Source: Xiphias gladius
Lineage: Eukaryota > Chordata > Actinopteri > Istiophoriformes > Xiphiidae
Assembly (NCBI RefSeq): GCF_016859285.1
Contig: NC_053408.1
Span: forward strand, 9,020,213-9,084,212
Length of the DNA: 64,000 nucleotides
Direction: 5' to 3'
Shown: piece after piece, positions 14,326 through 27,400 of the stretch
How the letters are laid out: each line of letters begins with the position of its first letter
Position numbering within the stretch: position 1 is the first letter of the stretch
Position numbers and translations under genes: made by a program
The notes under the pieces: generated by a model
Seen by the model: the letters and a program-made list of their open reading frames with translations, nothing else
Told to the model about the DNA's origin: nothing
Database searches by the model: none

Positions 14326-15402
14326 CAACAACTCCTTAAAAGGGGGAACAACCTGGAGGGTGTGGCCTGATGATTTCAAGCTGCTGATTGTCTTATATAA
14401 GGACAACAGGTCTGAAATGAGATTGAGGTTTGTTGAAAGATTTGAACTTCATGCAGTTTTTATTAGGAAATTTCAACAATTATTTTAAGTTTTTAGAGAA
14501 AAGAAATTGATACATGAATAATTATTTGGAAAACTGAGGGGAAATCTAATTTGTGTTTTAATCTGGAGGACTGCTGTTTTTAAGTCCATAATTAAAAAAT
14601 TAGACACGATAGTATTTGTTGTTGCACAGAAGACGAATAAAGGTGTTACAGCAGTACAGGAAACAGAGCAGATAAAAATAAGAAAGGAAAACAGCAGATA
14701 CAAATAAGTAAAAATATATATTGTTTTGGTTGATGAGGAAGTGCAGAATTTGACTGGACGGTTATGTTATTATCATGACAAAACGTTTATTCATCCACCA
14801 CTTAAAGTAATTAAATATCGTATAGGAAAGAATAATTGAATGTCATCAGCAAAAGAGCAGAATTTTATAGCGATAGTGATTAGGAGTAGGATATATGGGA
14901 GATAATCTCTCTTTGACCTGATTCATTATTTTGTGGCTGTGTAAGTACTTGCTTAGATTTGTGTTTCCAGTGTTTATTATTTATTTTAACTCCAAGACTG
15001 AAATAGAGAAGATTCGTAAATCAATGGAACATACAGTATATAGTGAGTAAAAATGCTCACAGAAATTAACAATTTATTTAAACCGTGGATTGAAGGTTTT
15101 GTGTGTTATGATAATATGCTTTTAGCCCACTTGCATTCTCTTAAAGCCCATCTATTCAAGAGAGAGAGCTACATATTTCAAACAGCTAAAATCACACTCA
15201 CATTTAAACTCATTCACTGCGTGTGGCAAGGTTTCTGTATAATTTTGTATGTCTGTTATTCTCCTTCATTATTTATGCTCTTCTGAATTATTCTCTTAAT
15301 GGCTGAAAAATCATGACACATAAGAGCGAGAGCATACCTTCTGCATTGTGTTGCCTAAAATGAATTATTAAATGAATTGATGCAAATATTTTTCCCTTCC
15401 AG

Positions 15403-18400
15403 GATGACTACATCAGAAACATTGAGGAGAACATGGGTTCTGATGAAAGTAAGAAAAATGTATTTTATCTAATTAGAAAAGATTTTTCTGCAGACATATA
15501 ATGATGATGGCTGTGGGGTTTTCCACTTTCTTATGCTGCTGTATTATACTTAAATGGTCAGTTCTACGGTAAAGACAAAAAAAACCCCAGCTGTATATCA
15601 GATTCTACCTGCATAATCAATGCTAAGAACTGTTTGCCTTTATACATTAGCTCCAGATAGTGGAATACTGTGGTGCACATTATCGAAGTGCTGGCTTCTT
15701 GTAATTGCAGAAGTTGTCTGATTTCATCCAGCTTGTGGTGAGCGCAGGTCCGAGGTGTCAGAGCTTGCGTAGGGTGAGAACGCAGTTGTGATTCAGGAAA
15801 GGCGAGGCTGAGCCTTCAGTCAGATCCATTAGTTTGAAAAGCCTTCCATAATTGCCTTTGTTGCTGAGGGCTCAACTCAGAACTCCCACCAGGCTCTATT
15901 TACTTCCATGGGGTCTGTTCCTAGTAGAAGAAAAAAATCTCACTCGTAGAAAATCAGCTGTGGAAGAGGAATGGGGACTATGGGAGCATGTTGAATAGCT
16001 CTTTGCCATTTCAATCAAATGGTTCTAATTTATAATCAACGGAAATGAAAAAAAAATACAAGAAAACACTTAGAGACTTCATATATCTGCAAATGTTGCA
16101 GAATCTTCCAAATTTGTAATTTTAAATAGTCAGATTACCCAAGTCATAACAAAATGAACGAGTAGAATTGAGTCAAGCATTTGAAAATTTCAACATCAAT
16201 GTGTCTTTCCAGGGACATGCTGATTAACTCAGTTTTTCACTTTTTTTTGCATCCAGTAGAAAATACGTATGTAGTTCCCACTGAAAACTACTAATGATAT
16301 GAAACCTAACTGCTATGGTTTAAACCAGGCTGCCACTAGAAATCAAGGTATCTGACCTTTAAACTAAACATGCAGCATGATCAAAATTTTTACACCAACA
16401 ATGGATCACAAGACTACAGTTATGTGAGGTTGCTTGCTTGAAATGATGAACCCACAGAGAATAACCATGCGACTTTGGAGTTCCCCAAGCTCTACAGAGC
16501 ATTTTAACGTCTTTCAGCTCATTGTTTTGGTTTTCTGGCCCACAAATGTATTTCTTTCACTCTCACCGCTTTCTTTAGCTTTGTTTTTAGCTGCATCAGG
16601 CACCCGCCTTTAGTGAAACGCCTCTCATGAACCTACTATATGCTACAAAGCATATGCTACAAAGTTAACGAGTAGCTTGTGAAAAAAGTGTAACATAGCA
16701 AGAAGAAATTATGAAGGGACAGAATTTTTAAATCTGTTTAGTATTTTATTTTAGTGGCAAATCATTTCACAATATGACTTACAGAATAATAATCATGGAT
16801 ATTTGATCATCATAAATTCAATGTCTATAAAGTTAAAACATAGAGTATATCCCTCCTTTCTTAATTATTTCCCCAAGAAATTAATTAAATGGGTAAATTG
16901 TTAAAACCAATTTTCAAGACAAATAAGAAATTAGATTGTACAGCGGCATATTTACACCACTGATATGTTACGTTGCGATGACTCACCCGCGTTGGCGGAT
17001 TTCAAAGTAACTCCATTGTGCATCCGGTTTAGCTGCAGTTCAGCTGAACAGATGCTTGTGTCAGCAGAGCAATAGCACTGATATTGACATGCAGCTGTGG
17101 GCTATTAGCACTGGTTTTACTTGATTAAACTAGTCAAATGCTAACCCTTCTATGGTGGAGGTTATGAAGTGAAGTATGAATCATCCCACAGGTCAGGTTA
17201 TAAAGGTACTACTCCTACATGTTGTAGGCAATTTGGCAGGACCTTAGGGTTACCAGTGTGCTCCTGTTGCAAGGTGTGTGTGGGGGGTCAGGCCACAGCC
17301 CCAACGCCTCACTTAAAAGTATTTGAAGGCCTAATTCTGCACACCTATTTGATCAAGGTCGTGGTCATTGCAAATTCAACAAGACAGAGGCAACACCAGC
17401 AAAGTGTACCTGCAAGCCCCGGACAGAACAAATAACCTAACAGGAGACCTCAGACACCCCGGGGGCTAATTGAGACGTCAGCTCCGGGGCTTTTTTAATT
17501 GAGCTAATTGAGACGTCAGCTCAGCTCTGCAGAGTGCAGAGTTGCTCCGTGTTTGATGGCCATTTCAAAACAGTAAGGTGCCCTCTGCCCTGACTTAACA
17601 GAGGAGCTGTCACACTTGACCTTGACATCCTTTATTTGTGCTGATAAATTAGACTTCTTTTGTGCCTAGAGACAAATTGTACTAATTGGTTCATAAAAAC
17701 AAGTGAGAGTGATTATGCATCCATTTGTAAAAAAAACGTCAGGAAATGATTCAGACATACTGTGTTTGAATTAGAGGTGAGCGTGTATGTTGTATCCTCT
17801 TTTATTAAAAGTGAATTTTATAGCTCCATTGGAGTTGAATAAAAGCTACAGGCTGCTTTAACTCAGCGGCCACCTAAGTCGAAGGATATAAAAGAGTCTT
17901 CGGAGATGACAGTAATTGCAAATCCAGTTGAAACTAATTTACTTAAAGCTGTCAGATGGGCCCATCTCTCTCATGCTTTTAATATTTATCAGAGCTAAAT
18001 CTTTTCAGTTTCAGACAAGTGCTACTATTTTTGGCAGCCATTTAGCAGGTCTTTGCAGATCTTTTTTTGTGTGTGTGCAGAAACACTAAAGTACTTTATT
18101 AAATGCACTTTCTTACAATTTGAATGTAAGACAAATGGTTGACGAAAAAGATTTTCTTGGAGGATGCTGTCCAACTGCAAGGCGTCATGCTCAGTAGAGA
18201 ATTCAGATGTGACCACAGACAACAGGGAGAGAGCTGATCATGGGTAAGAGAGCAGCCGTGTTCTGATGTGTTTTTTATCGCAGTGCTATAATAATAATAA
18301 TAATCTCGTAGAGATTGGATGCACGCTCAGCGCAGTCACATCACCTTTGTTGACATGATTACAGGAGGTTTTAAAACCCATAATGGCCCTTACACGTCCC

Positions 18401-21400
18401 AGCCCTGCACTGATTTCTCAATGCAGCACGATACGAACAACAAGCGGGAGAGCAGGCGAGGTAGAAAACACACTTGATCTTCAATGCAAATTAAATCCTG
18501 TGTTTGAATTTCATTTTCAATATGTAGGAGTTGTAAAAGAATACTGTATGAGGGATGTTTGGTTTTAAGCTGTTTCTTGGAGGCAGACTTAGAGTAAAGG
18601 TGCTCATAAATACTGAACATGCGAGCAATGAGAGAGCTGCAAATCACCATCTGAAACTATACTGAAAACACCAGGCTGTGTTACTATGGGAACATACAGT
18701 ACAGTAATGTTGTGTTAGTTAGCACGATTAGAAAATATGAGATTTAGTCAAAGGTTCGGCCATGGTCCATTTAACGTGGAGTGAGGCACAGAAACAAAAT
18801 TCTGTAGTTTGTTGGATTACTTCATTTAAGATTAATCTTTCAGTATAAGACATGGCCGTTTACTTTAAAACTGCTATAATCAACATTTTTTATATGGACA
18901 ATGGATCAAATGTGTAATGTGAAAGGGGTCACTCAAAGTAACAAACCCGCTGTGAATCACCACCTGACACTGCAGTTCCCCTCGGCTCTACCAAACGTTT
19001 TAGCACTACTCCATTCATTGTTTTGGTCTTCCCGACTTGACTGTTGTGATTGAGTCTCACCACTCATTAGCATCGTTTCCAGACACTGCAGCAGCCAGAT
19101 GTTTTCAGCGAGAAAGCTTTATTAAACCCACTGTACACTACCTGCTGAGCATTAAAACAGCAGACAGACAGACTGAAAATGTTGTTTATTTGTTTTTTTA
19201 TATTCCATTTTTTCTTTAATGGGTTGCCAAATCTTTGTAGGTGCAGCCTATTTGACCTAAATTGCCTAAACTGTAAATAAACCAGATTTATATTACATGT
19301 GTACATGTCAAGGTGATCCAGAAAATTTTGATGGCGTTTCATCTGCGGCTGGTGCAATCATAGCAATGAGATACATTTACAAAGTCAAGACTCAGTGGGA
19401 CATGAGTCCATCTCTCTTGAAATTTTGTAAAATTCAAGCCTCAAAATACACCAACAGGAGATAGGTATTCTGCAGAAAACAATGTAGTTTGGAGGTCTGA
19501 TTGTCTATCACCATGTGTGTTTTAAAGCAGATCCGGATTCACATGCAGAATAAAAATGTTTTATTATTTAAATAACATGAAGAGCTTTGGTGGAGGCTTG
19601 CTCTTCGAGTGCTTTCTGCTTTTATTTGATATATTCAGCTGGTTCAGTGCACGGCTCGCAGCACAGCCTGTAACATTGGTTTTTCTGTGAGTGGACGGCA
19701 GGTACAGCAACTGCTATGTGGTTAAAGATAAATAAAATTCCACACATGAAAATGGAAACAGTTTAAAGTATATTGCACCACTAAAAATGAATAGGAAAAA
19801 AAAAAAAAAACAGATTGGTTCCCTGCCCCCATAAGAGTTTATCCTCCATGACTGGAACCTGTGTTATCGAAACCACCGCCAAAATATACAGCGACAGTCT
19901 GCGTAAGATCGATCAAAAGACAGCCTGAGAAAAACCTGAGTGATGAGTTTCACTAAAGATAACTGATGTGATCTATTTAGGCGTACAGAAAATGGGAGAT
20001 GACTTCACTTTCTTTGTTGTAAAGAAATGGTCAAAATGATCTGTCCAGTGACAGTTTGGGATGATTTTCGGGAGGTTTTATGTGTTACAGGAGAAGCAGG
20101 AGGCAAACGTGGCGTCAGCCTTGGAGTCTGGATATTGTTCCGCCGCTGGGGTTAAATCATGACGGAGCAGAATACTTGTTGGAACAGATGAACAGAATGA
20201 AAGTCAAGTGGTCACAAAATCTTTTATATGGAATGACTGCTCCATGTTTATGAGCTATCAGCACTGCCTGAATCCAGCTGTCTGTCTTTGAGCTTTTGTG
20301 CTGAGACTAAATGCTGCGTCTTGTATTTTTCAGTTTCTTCCCCACTGAGAAATGGATTTTAAATAAACACGTTTGTAATTCAATTATGATAGTAAGCAAA
20401 AGTAATACCAGTCCATATGTCACTGATATTGATTTCTTTTCTTTTTGACTACTTACTGGTCATTGCCTGCTTTATATGGGTACTGCTATCTTATTTCTCT
20501 GCTAATACAGCTGAAATCATGCTCTACCTGAGACTTAGCTTCTATTATATGAACCTCAAAGTATTTTTTACATACAACTGAGGGTTTCTTTAATCTTTAG
20601 CTCTGTTAAGATAAACTGTGGGATCATATTGTAACTACTACTGTACATCCTAGTAAAATCTGGGCACAGATAACTATAGTATCATTTTTAAGTCAAAAGA
20701 TATACCTGTGCTAAGGCTGAACAGTCATCTAAATTTGTTATTTTAGTAATAGAAAATGGATGGAAATGTTTAATCTGTATCTATATCCAGATATGCATCA
20801 AAATACACATACTGATAGACATTCATGTGATGAACATGCCAAATTTTTATTTGTGTAAGTGCACAACGTGAGCAGAAAATTGTGGAAATCTCAAAACATC
20901 TCAAAATGTTTTGAGAATAACTGCACCCAGTCTAATAACCCTGCTTGCCTTGTCAACTAGTGGTTAAAAACAGGCTTTTTTCCAAACCCCGTGCGGCGAT
21001 GTAGCAGGGTACATCACAGTGTGACCACACCAAGCTGTGAGGTTGTACTGGTGAGAGGTTACAGAGACTCCTACCTTTCAACCCAAAGGGGCCACTGCAG
21101 CTGTGTTTCCCATTATAATTTTCCTCCTGAATATACTGTAGATTTACTCTTAAAGCAATTCCAGGATCTGTACCAAAAGCCAATCAATTGCTCCTTGGAT
21201 CATGGCCTAACTTTTTACCAAATTAAAATGAACTCTGTAAACAAGTTTTTGATATGCCCGACGCCATTTTTGAAATCAGTATTCCGTCAGTTCCTCCGTG
21301 ATTTAGTCACAAAGCCTTCCCCTCGCAAACCTTAGGAGAAAAATCAGAATGTTCTTTTATGAATGTTTGCTGTCATGTGGCAGCAGGATGTATCTTCAAA

Positions 21401-24400
21401 TATATATTTTTTTGACCCCACAGATGCCCGGATTACATTAGCTGCTTTGCTCTGCTCTTCCTCTTTAGTAAAGTGTTTGTTAGTCCGCTGCACGGGAAGT
21501 GGAAGTCCTTGGAAATGATAAGGAGTTTCAGAGCTCTGTCAACATGTGAGTCCGTTAGAGTTTTGTTGAGGCTTCTCGGCAGTTGTTCAGGCAAACAGCC
21601 TCCCACCAGTATTTTTGGATTCCCTCAGAGTTTTCTTGTCATCCACTGGTTCCATAAAAGTCTACTGTTCCCTCATACCTCCCTCCTGTAGCATCAAAGT
21701 ATCACCTAGCCGCCGGATTTGCAGGGATCTGGCTGCCAGCCACCTTGTCTGTTGACCGTGTTGACTACAAAGCAGCTGCTCAAAGCTGACTCAGGATTTC
21801 ACAGCTTAAAATTCTCTCCCTGACTGCCGCTTGCCACTCACTCTTAAATTTATCTGAGCACGTGAGCTTGGCAAGGCCTCTCCGGCAAGGCGGTAAATGG
21901 ACTAGGACAGTGTGACATCTAGTTTTGGATGGCATTGACCACAGGCTGGGGAAGGTGAAGGACACAGTGCTATTTCCATCTCCGTCTATCAGTGGAAAAG
22001 AGGCTGGCATTGAACCGTTCAACTCTCCAAAGATATAGAGAGCGAGGCAGTGGAGGGAGGGAGACAGCAGGCGGGGGAGGGAAGCGGATGGAAAGAGAGG
22101 GAAAGCGGGAGACAAAGATGGAGTGTGTGTGTTTGTGTGAGAGAGAGAGAAAAGGCAAGCCGGGGAGAGACAGTGATAAGTTGACACAGGGGAAGTGAGA
22201 TGTGACAAGCTGAGAGAAAGAGATGCTCAATCAGTGCTGTCAGGTTTTCTCATAATCAGAGACAGTCGTTGGAGACTGCACTACTATTGACGACGGGCTG
22301 CCTCGCTAATGACAGCTAGGCGTCCATGTTTTCAGCAGTGCTGACTATAAAATCAATGGACTCGTTTGTGCACACTGCTAGAATATTTTTCATTACACAT
22401 TTCATGACTTTTATTGCATACGCCTTTAAAAAAGATAGCTGTGTGAAGATGGAAGATCATTTTAAACGGTATAAATATACTGAACTTGATCGTACAGCAC
22501 ATAAAATAGCTCCTTTCCTCTTTTTTTTTTTTTTTTTTGCTGTTTAACACATGTTCCTTGTCAAAAGATGAAGAAAAAACAGCTGGAAGCTCAGTATTTT
22601 TCTCCGGGAGGTAAAAAAAAAATACAGAATTAGAGCAAAACACCTCAGCTGGGATTGACACCTCTGGATTTTTCAGTGTGATTGTTTTGTGTTTGCAGCC
22701 GTGGACACCACCAAGGACCCGTGTCAGAATGTGAAGTGCAGCCGCCATAAGGTGTGCGTCGCTCAAGGCTACCAGAGGGCCATGTGTGTCAATCGCAAGA
22801 AACTGGAGCACAGGTAGGTGGAGACTTGTTTTGTGTTTGCACAAAAAAGTGCTGCCGAAGATTTCTGTGTTGACAGCACAGACACTCCCGTGGCGTTGGT
22901 GTCAGCAGCCGTTAGCTGCCTGCGTGTGTTAAAAGCCTTTCAATGTCTGGCTGGAGAGCTATTGATTAAACTCAGTAACAGGGCCAGAGAGTGTCATGAG
23001 TCAGGGGTGAAGTCATTTTAGCTGGAACACTCACGCTGAGCAATGGCTAATTAACTGTGTGGATGGAAGGTGGTAAAACTGAACACAGACAGTTGTGGAG
23101 GGAAGTAAGGGCCGTAAAGATTTGATATGCAAACTGAATACCCAATTTTGAACTTTTATCACTACTGAATACTTAAACTTTTTTAGAGCACTGAAATATT
23201 TGTCTTGGTCAGATCTGAATTGGATGTCTTAATTTTAGTGTCTGAATTTGACCGATGCAATTTGAGCAACCTGATTTTTTTTTTTGATTTTTCTCGAATT
23301 TTTAGATCTGAATTTAGCCTACTGAATTTGAGCAATTTGAATGTAAATTTTTAATTATACATTAAGAATTTTGAATATTGGGTGTTTGAATTTTCTATTT
23401 TCTATCCGAATTTATGAACCCTAAAGAAAACCCCACACCTTAAATAAAGTTTTTGAAATCTGAAACTGACAAACTGAACATTTCAAAGAGGGGAATTCAC
23501 ATGGTTTTCAAAGTAAAATATTTCAATGCTATAAATTCAGTGGTATGTGAAATTCGTTTTTTCATTAATAATTTCATTAATTATACAGTAGTGATTAAAC
23601 TTTAGTTAATTAGTTATTAATTAGTTATTTAGTTGCAGATAAAAATCAAATCTTTATTGCGATTATTTGCTTCCACATACGGTCTTTATGCATGGCTACA
23701 CTTGCAATCATGACAGCTATGCTCCTATCCGACATAGAGGAAAGAGATGCTTGTTTAATGGATAACACTTAATGTCAAGGGTACATACTTTATGATTAAA
23801 TAATGCATAACTAATACACGATTCATCATGATCTAATGCATGATGTATCATGAAATCTCGTGGCTCAGTATTAGATATTAATGAAGCCACTATTATTTAG
23901 TTTGATTACTCAAAACTACATGGATCATCAGTTTGTGAACTCACACATACTGTATATGTAGTTAAGGCAGAATCAAATTGACGTCATAGACAAAATAGCA
24001 CCAGATTATTATGTTTGTAAAATACAGTATGAAACTGGTTTGAAGAGACTATACTTTGTATTGATGTGTGCTCCGCACTGACCAAACCTCAGCAAAGGGC
24101 TCGATCAAATTGAGGCTTATGCTGCATTCACGTCATATTGTATGGACCGTAAATATGAGCTGCTGTGAGAGAAAAAACACTCAAGTCAGGCCTCTAATTC
24201 TGGACAACTTTGTTATCTCCCAATTGGCAAAAAGAAGAGTCAATAAGATGGTCATTGTAGTTCAAGCGAATAAAATCCAACATTAACAGAAATATAACTT
24301 ATACAGCTAATTACTTATACAGCTTATTTACTTTAATACTTACTTTTTAATATATCAATGAACTTCTATGCTATAATCGGTATTTTTAAATTGGATGGAT

Positions 24401-27400
24401 CAAATGACGTGTGTCGCGAAACAAGCTGTGAAAACCGAGGTTAATAATAAAATACGGGAATATAAGTTACCTGTAGTTGTACCTTTTGTGTGGAAAACAC
24501 TTTGGAGCCGGAGCCAGAGGTGTCTTGTCTGTTTCAACAGCCGTTGCAGTTAAATGAAGAACTTATAAGGATACAATCATGAGACTTAGAGCTTTCAAAC
24601 AGTGTTTAATTCGTCGAGGTTGTGTGAAGACTGAGTCCGGCACAGATCAAAACACAACTAAAGTAGCGCTACCAAGGTCAAATTGTCCCACGGGTGACGC
24701 GTAATGTCTACTGAATGACAATAAGGCGATAATGGTAAATGGTAAAAAGCAGGGGACCAATAGTACAAGCAGGGAAAAGGCACTGAGTCAGCGAACTGAC
24801 TCAGTAACTTCAGTTAAACAGCAATAACTCTATGAATTTTTGCTAACATCAGCTACTATAAGCTATCAGACCAGCTAAGGCTGTAGCAGTAAAACCCTTC
24901 AGCGTATTAAAGTAAGTAAGGGTTTGGTTTTTTTTGTTTTTTTTCATTTTGTAAGCAGAACTGTATTTTATTTCATCTTTCAAAAGTCACATGGTTCTGC
25001 TTTAGATGACTAATAAAATGGGCAGCAGTTGACTTTTTGCAGTGGAAGCTCATGCATTGTGATGTACTGTGTGTTGGGGTTTGAAAAAAATTCTTGGTGC
25101 CCATGGAAGTAACTTTTTAAGGTTTTTTTTATGAATTACTTTTCTTGTCTAGCCCTTTTTTTTTTTTTTTACCCTAGCATGACACTGAAATGCAGAGACC
25201 CCCAAAACATTCAGCATTTGCATTAAAAAAGAAAAGTCCATTTTATTGACCATCACTTAGCAACAGTGTTTTTAACGTCTTAAACCACTTGAACGCTGAG
25301 TATATTGTATACTTGACCTCCCATGTCAAAAAATAATGTGTCACTGAACTTCCCATGTTGATAATGGGTCAGCTTTAAAAAAAACATGGTAAAGACTCAT
25401 TAGTGGAATTGGAAGCAGAGTAGGGAGGAGGGCAGGTCGAAAACATTTTAGCCATTTAATACAGTGTAATACTGGGGTTAATGTAAGTAATTCAGATGCT
25501 CCTCAGTTCACAAAGACCATTTAGTCTTCTGTAGTAAACCTCACAGAAGTATTTATCTGTTCCTTCATCCATTCATTCCACTTTGACTGAAAAACAAATG
25601 AGCAGGGTTGCAGCCTGAAAATAGCTAATGGAGTGAATTATTACTACCTGCAAAGTCTGTCTGCAGCGACAGGCATTTATCTTTTTCAATAAAGCGCTTC
25701 ATTTACAGAGTTACTCCAGAGATGAGAGAGACTATGTCGAATAATGGGTAATAAGCACGAACGCAACCACGCTAAACCATCCCAGCATCATTAAGTAGCA
25801 GCCTCAGAAGGCGTACTGCAGGCCGCCTAATGCTTGTGCTCACTGAACATGAAGTCAATCACTGTGTGAGAGGAAAGCAAGCAAAGGGAATTTTATGAAG
25901 CAGTGCATCCAAATATTAACATGCAGATTATGACTTTTTGGTAAATACGATCGGAAATGTCTCGATTAGTTGTACTGATGTTGCAGTTTTACGGGAGAGT
26001 GGTACAAATGAATTGCAATAAAAACATCTTGTTAAATGTAACTGGAACTGTGTTTGACCCCAGCGAGCTGGTGGATATTAAAGGGCCATTTCACCCAAAT
26101 CACAAAAAAAACATATTTCCTCTTAAATCCAGTGGTGTGTGCTCACGAAGATAATTTTGGTTTTATTAATCCAGGTTTTTAGATATCTGCCTGTGAAATT
26201 TCTGCCGCTACACCATTAATGGAATTTCCTTTGTGCTTACAGCATTCAAAAATTACATTTAAAAAATTCAACAGGAACATGCCTTCTCCAAAACAGTGTC
26301 CCATTACATTACAGTCATTTTGCAGACGCTTATGTCCAAAGCAACTTACAACAAGAGCTTTCAAACCTGACAGGAACAAGAGCTAGATGTCACCAAAAAT
26401 TGGAAGTGCATCCCTCTCGAATAAACAACTGAAAGCATGTTCAGTGCCACAGTACAAATACTTAAGGTTTGTTGTTGTTTTTTAAAGAAATGAGACATGA
26501 ATGGTGTGGGGTGTCAAGATGTCTGAAAAGAAGGTGAGTTTTCAGCCTACCGCGGAGGATGGCGAGTGTCTCTGCTTTCCCGGTGTCAATGGGAAGTTCA
26601 TTCGACCGCTGTGGAAGACCTGACAGGCATCTGTTATCTGTTACTCCGGATAATCCACTGGCCTGTCTGTCAACAGTTTTCACTGGAACTGCTGTCTACC
26701 GAAGAAACAGCCTCTAGGAGAACTGTCCAGTGTGTAGCAGGAACGCTGTTCCTGGAAAAGAGTTTTAGCCACGCTACAGGCAAAACCAGCGAAGGCACTG
26801 TTGTTTGTTTGGTCCACCACTTTGGTCCAGACTGAAATATACTTAGTATATCTGAACATATACCTGACGTATTGGCACAACATTTGGTACAGACAATGAA
26901 TCCTAATGACTTTGGTGATCTCATTTAACGCCACCATGATTAAGATATTTATGGTTTTGAATGACATGTTTCATGAAACTCTTTTGGATTGCTAAGAAAT
27001 TTGGAGGAGACATTCTCTGTTCTTCCTCGGGATGCATTGTAGTAACTTTGGTGATCCTCTGACTTTCCATCTTGCGCCATCATCAGGTCAATATTTTGTT
27101 TGTCCAGTTGTTTACTTTATGACTTGCTACCTCCAAAACAAATCACATTCCCACCAGCCCCAGCTGTACTCCATGTTTAGGGCTACTCAGCTTTTGGTAA
27201 AATATCTCAACAACAACAACTATTGGATGGATTGTCATGAAATGAGTACAGTAATTACAGACAACATTTGTGTCCACCTCAGGATGAATTATAATCACTT
27301 TTGTCATGGCCATGACTAAATACCCGCAAAACTAATGACGTTCTTGTCAACCTAAGCTGCACTTTTTCTTTAGTGCTAATTACCAAATGTTAGCATGGTA

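Larger units (their letters stand above)
1..15402. other. Long non-coding stretch upstream of the first visible spock2 exon
   Basis: No exon with family similarity was found on either strand. In particular I searched by eye for the conserved testican N-terminal segment around EDEQWLSSISQ and did not see it. The open frames present are short and partly low-complexity (for example GT-repeat peptides near 6900). Most likely this is spock2 intron. It holds the repeats listed separately and scattered microsatellites. Confidence 0.6.
15449..22698 (+). other. spock2: spock2 intron, 7.25 kb
   Basis: GT-AG intron between the first exon in view and the follistatin-like exon. It contains the repeat copies at 16370 and 18860, the 20-bp duplication at 17465-17522 and the purine-rich tract at 22037-22190. 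No coding exon seen. Confidence 0.75.

Noticed and set aside
21780-22208. 142-codon minus-strand frame rich in Ser, Pro and Leu
   Set aside because: Antisense of the purine-rich tract at 22037-22190, hence low-complexity.
22353-22844. 163-codon minus-strand frame opposite the follistatin-like exon
   Set aside because: No family resemblance; a poly-lysine run comes from a T homopolymer, and the frame is antisense to a certain exon.
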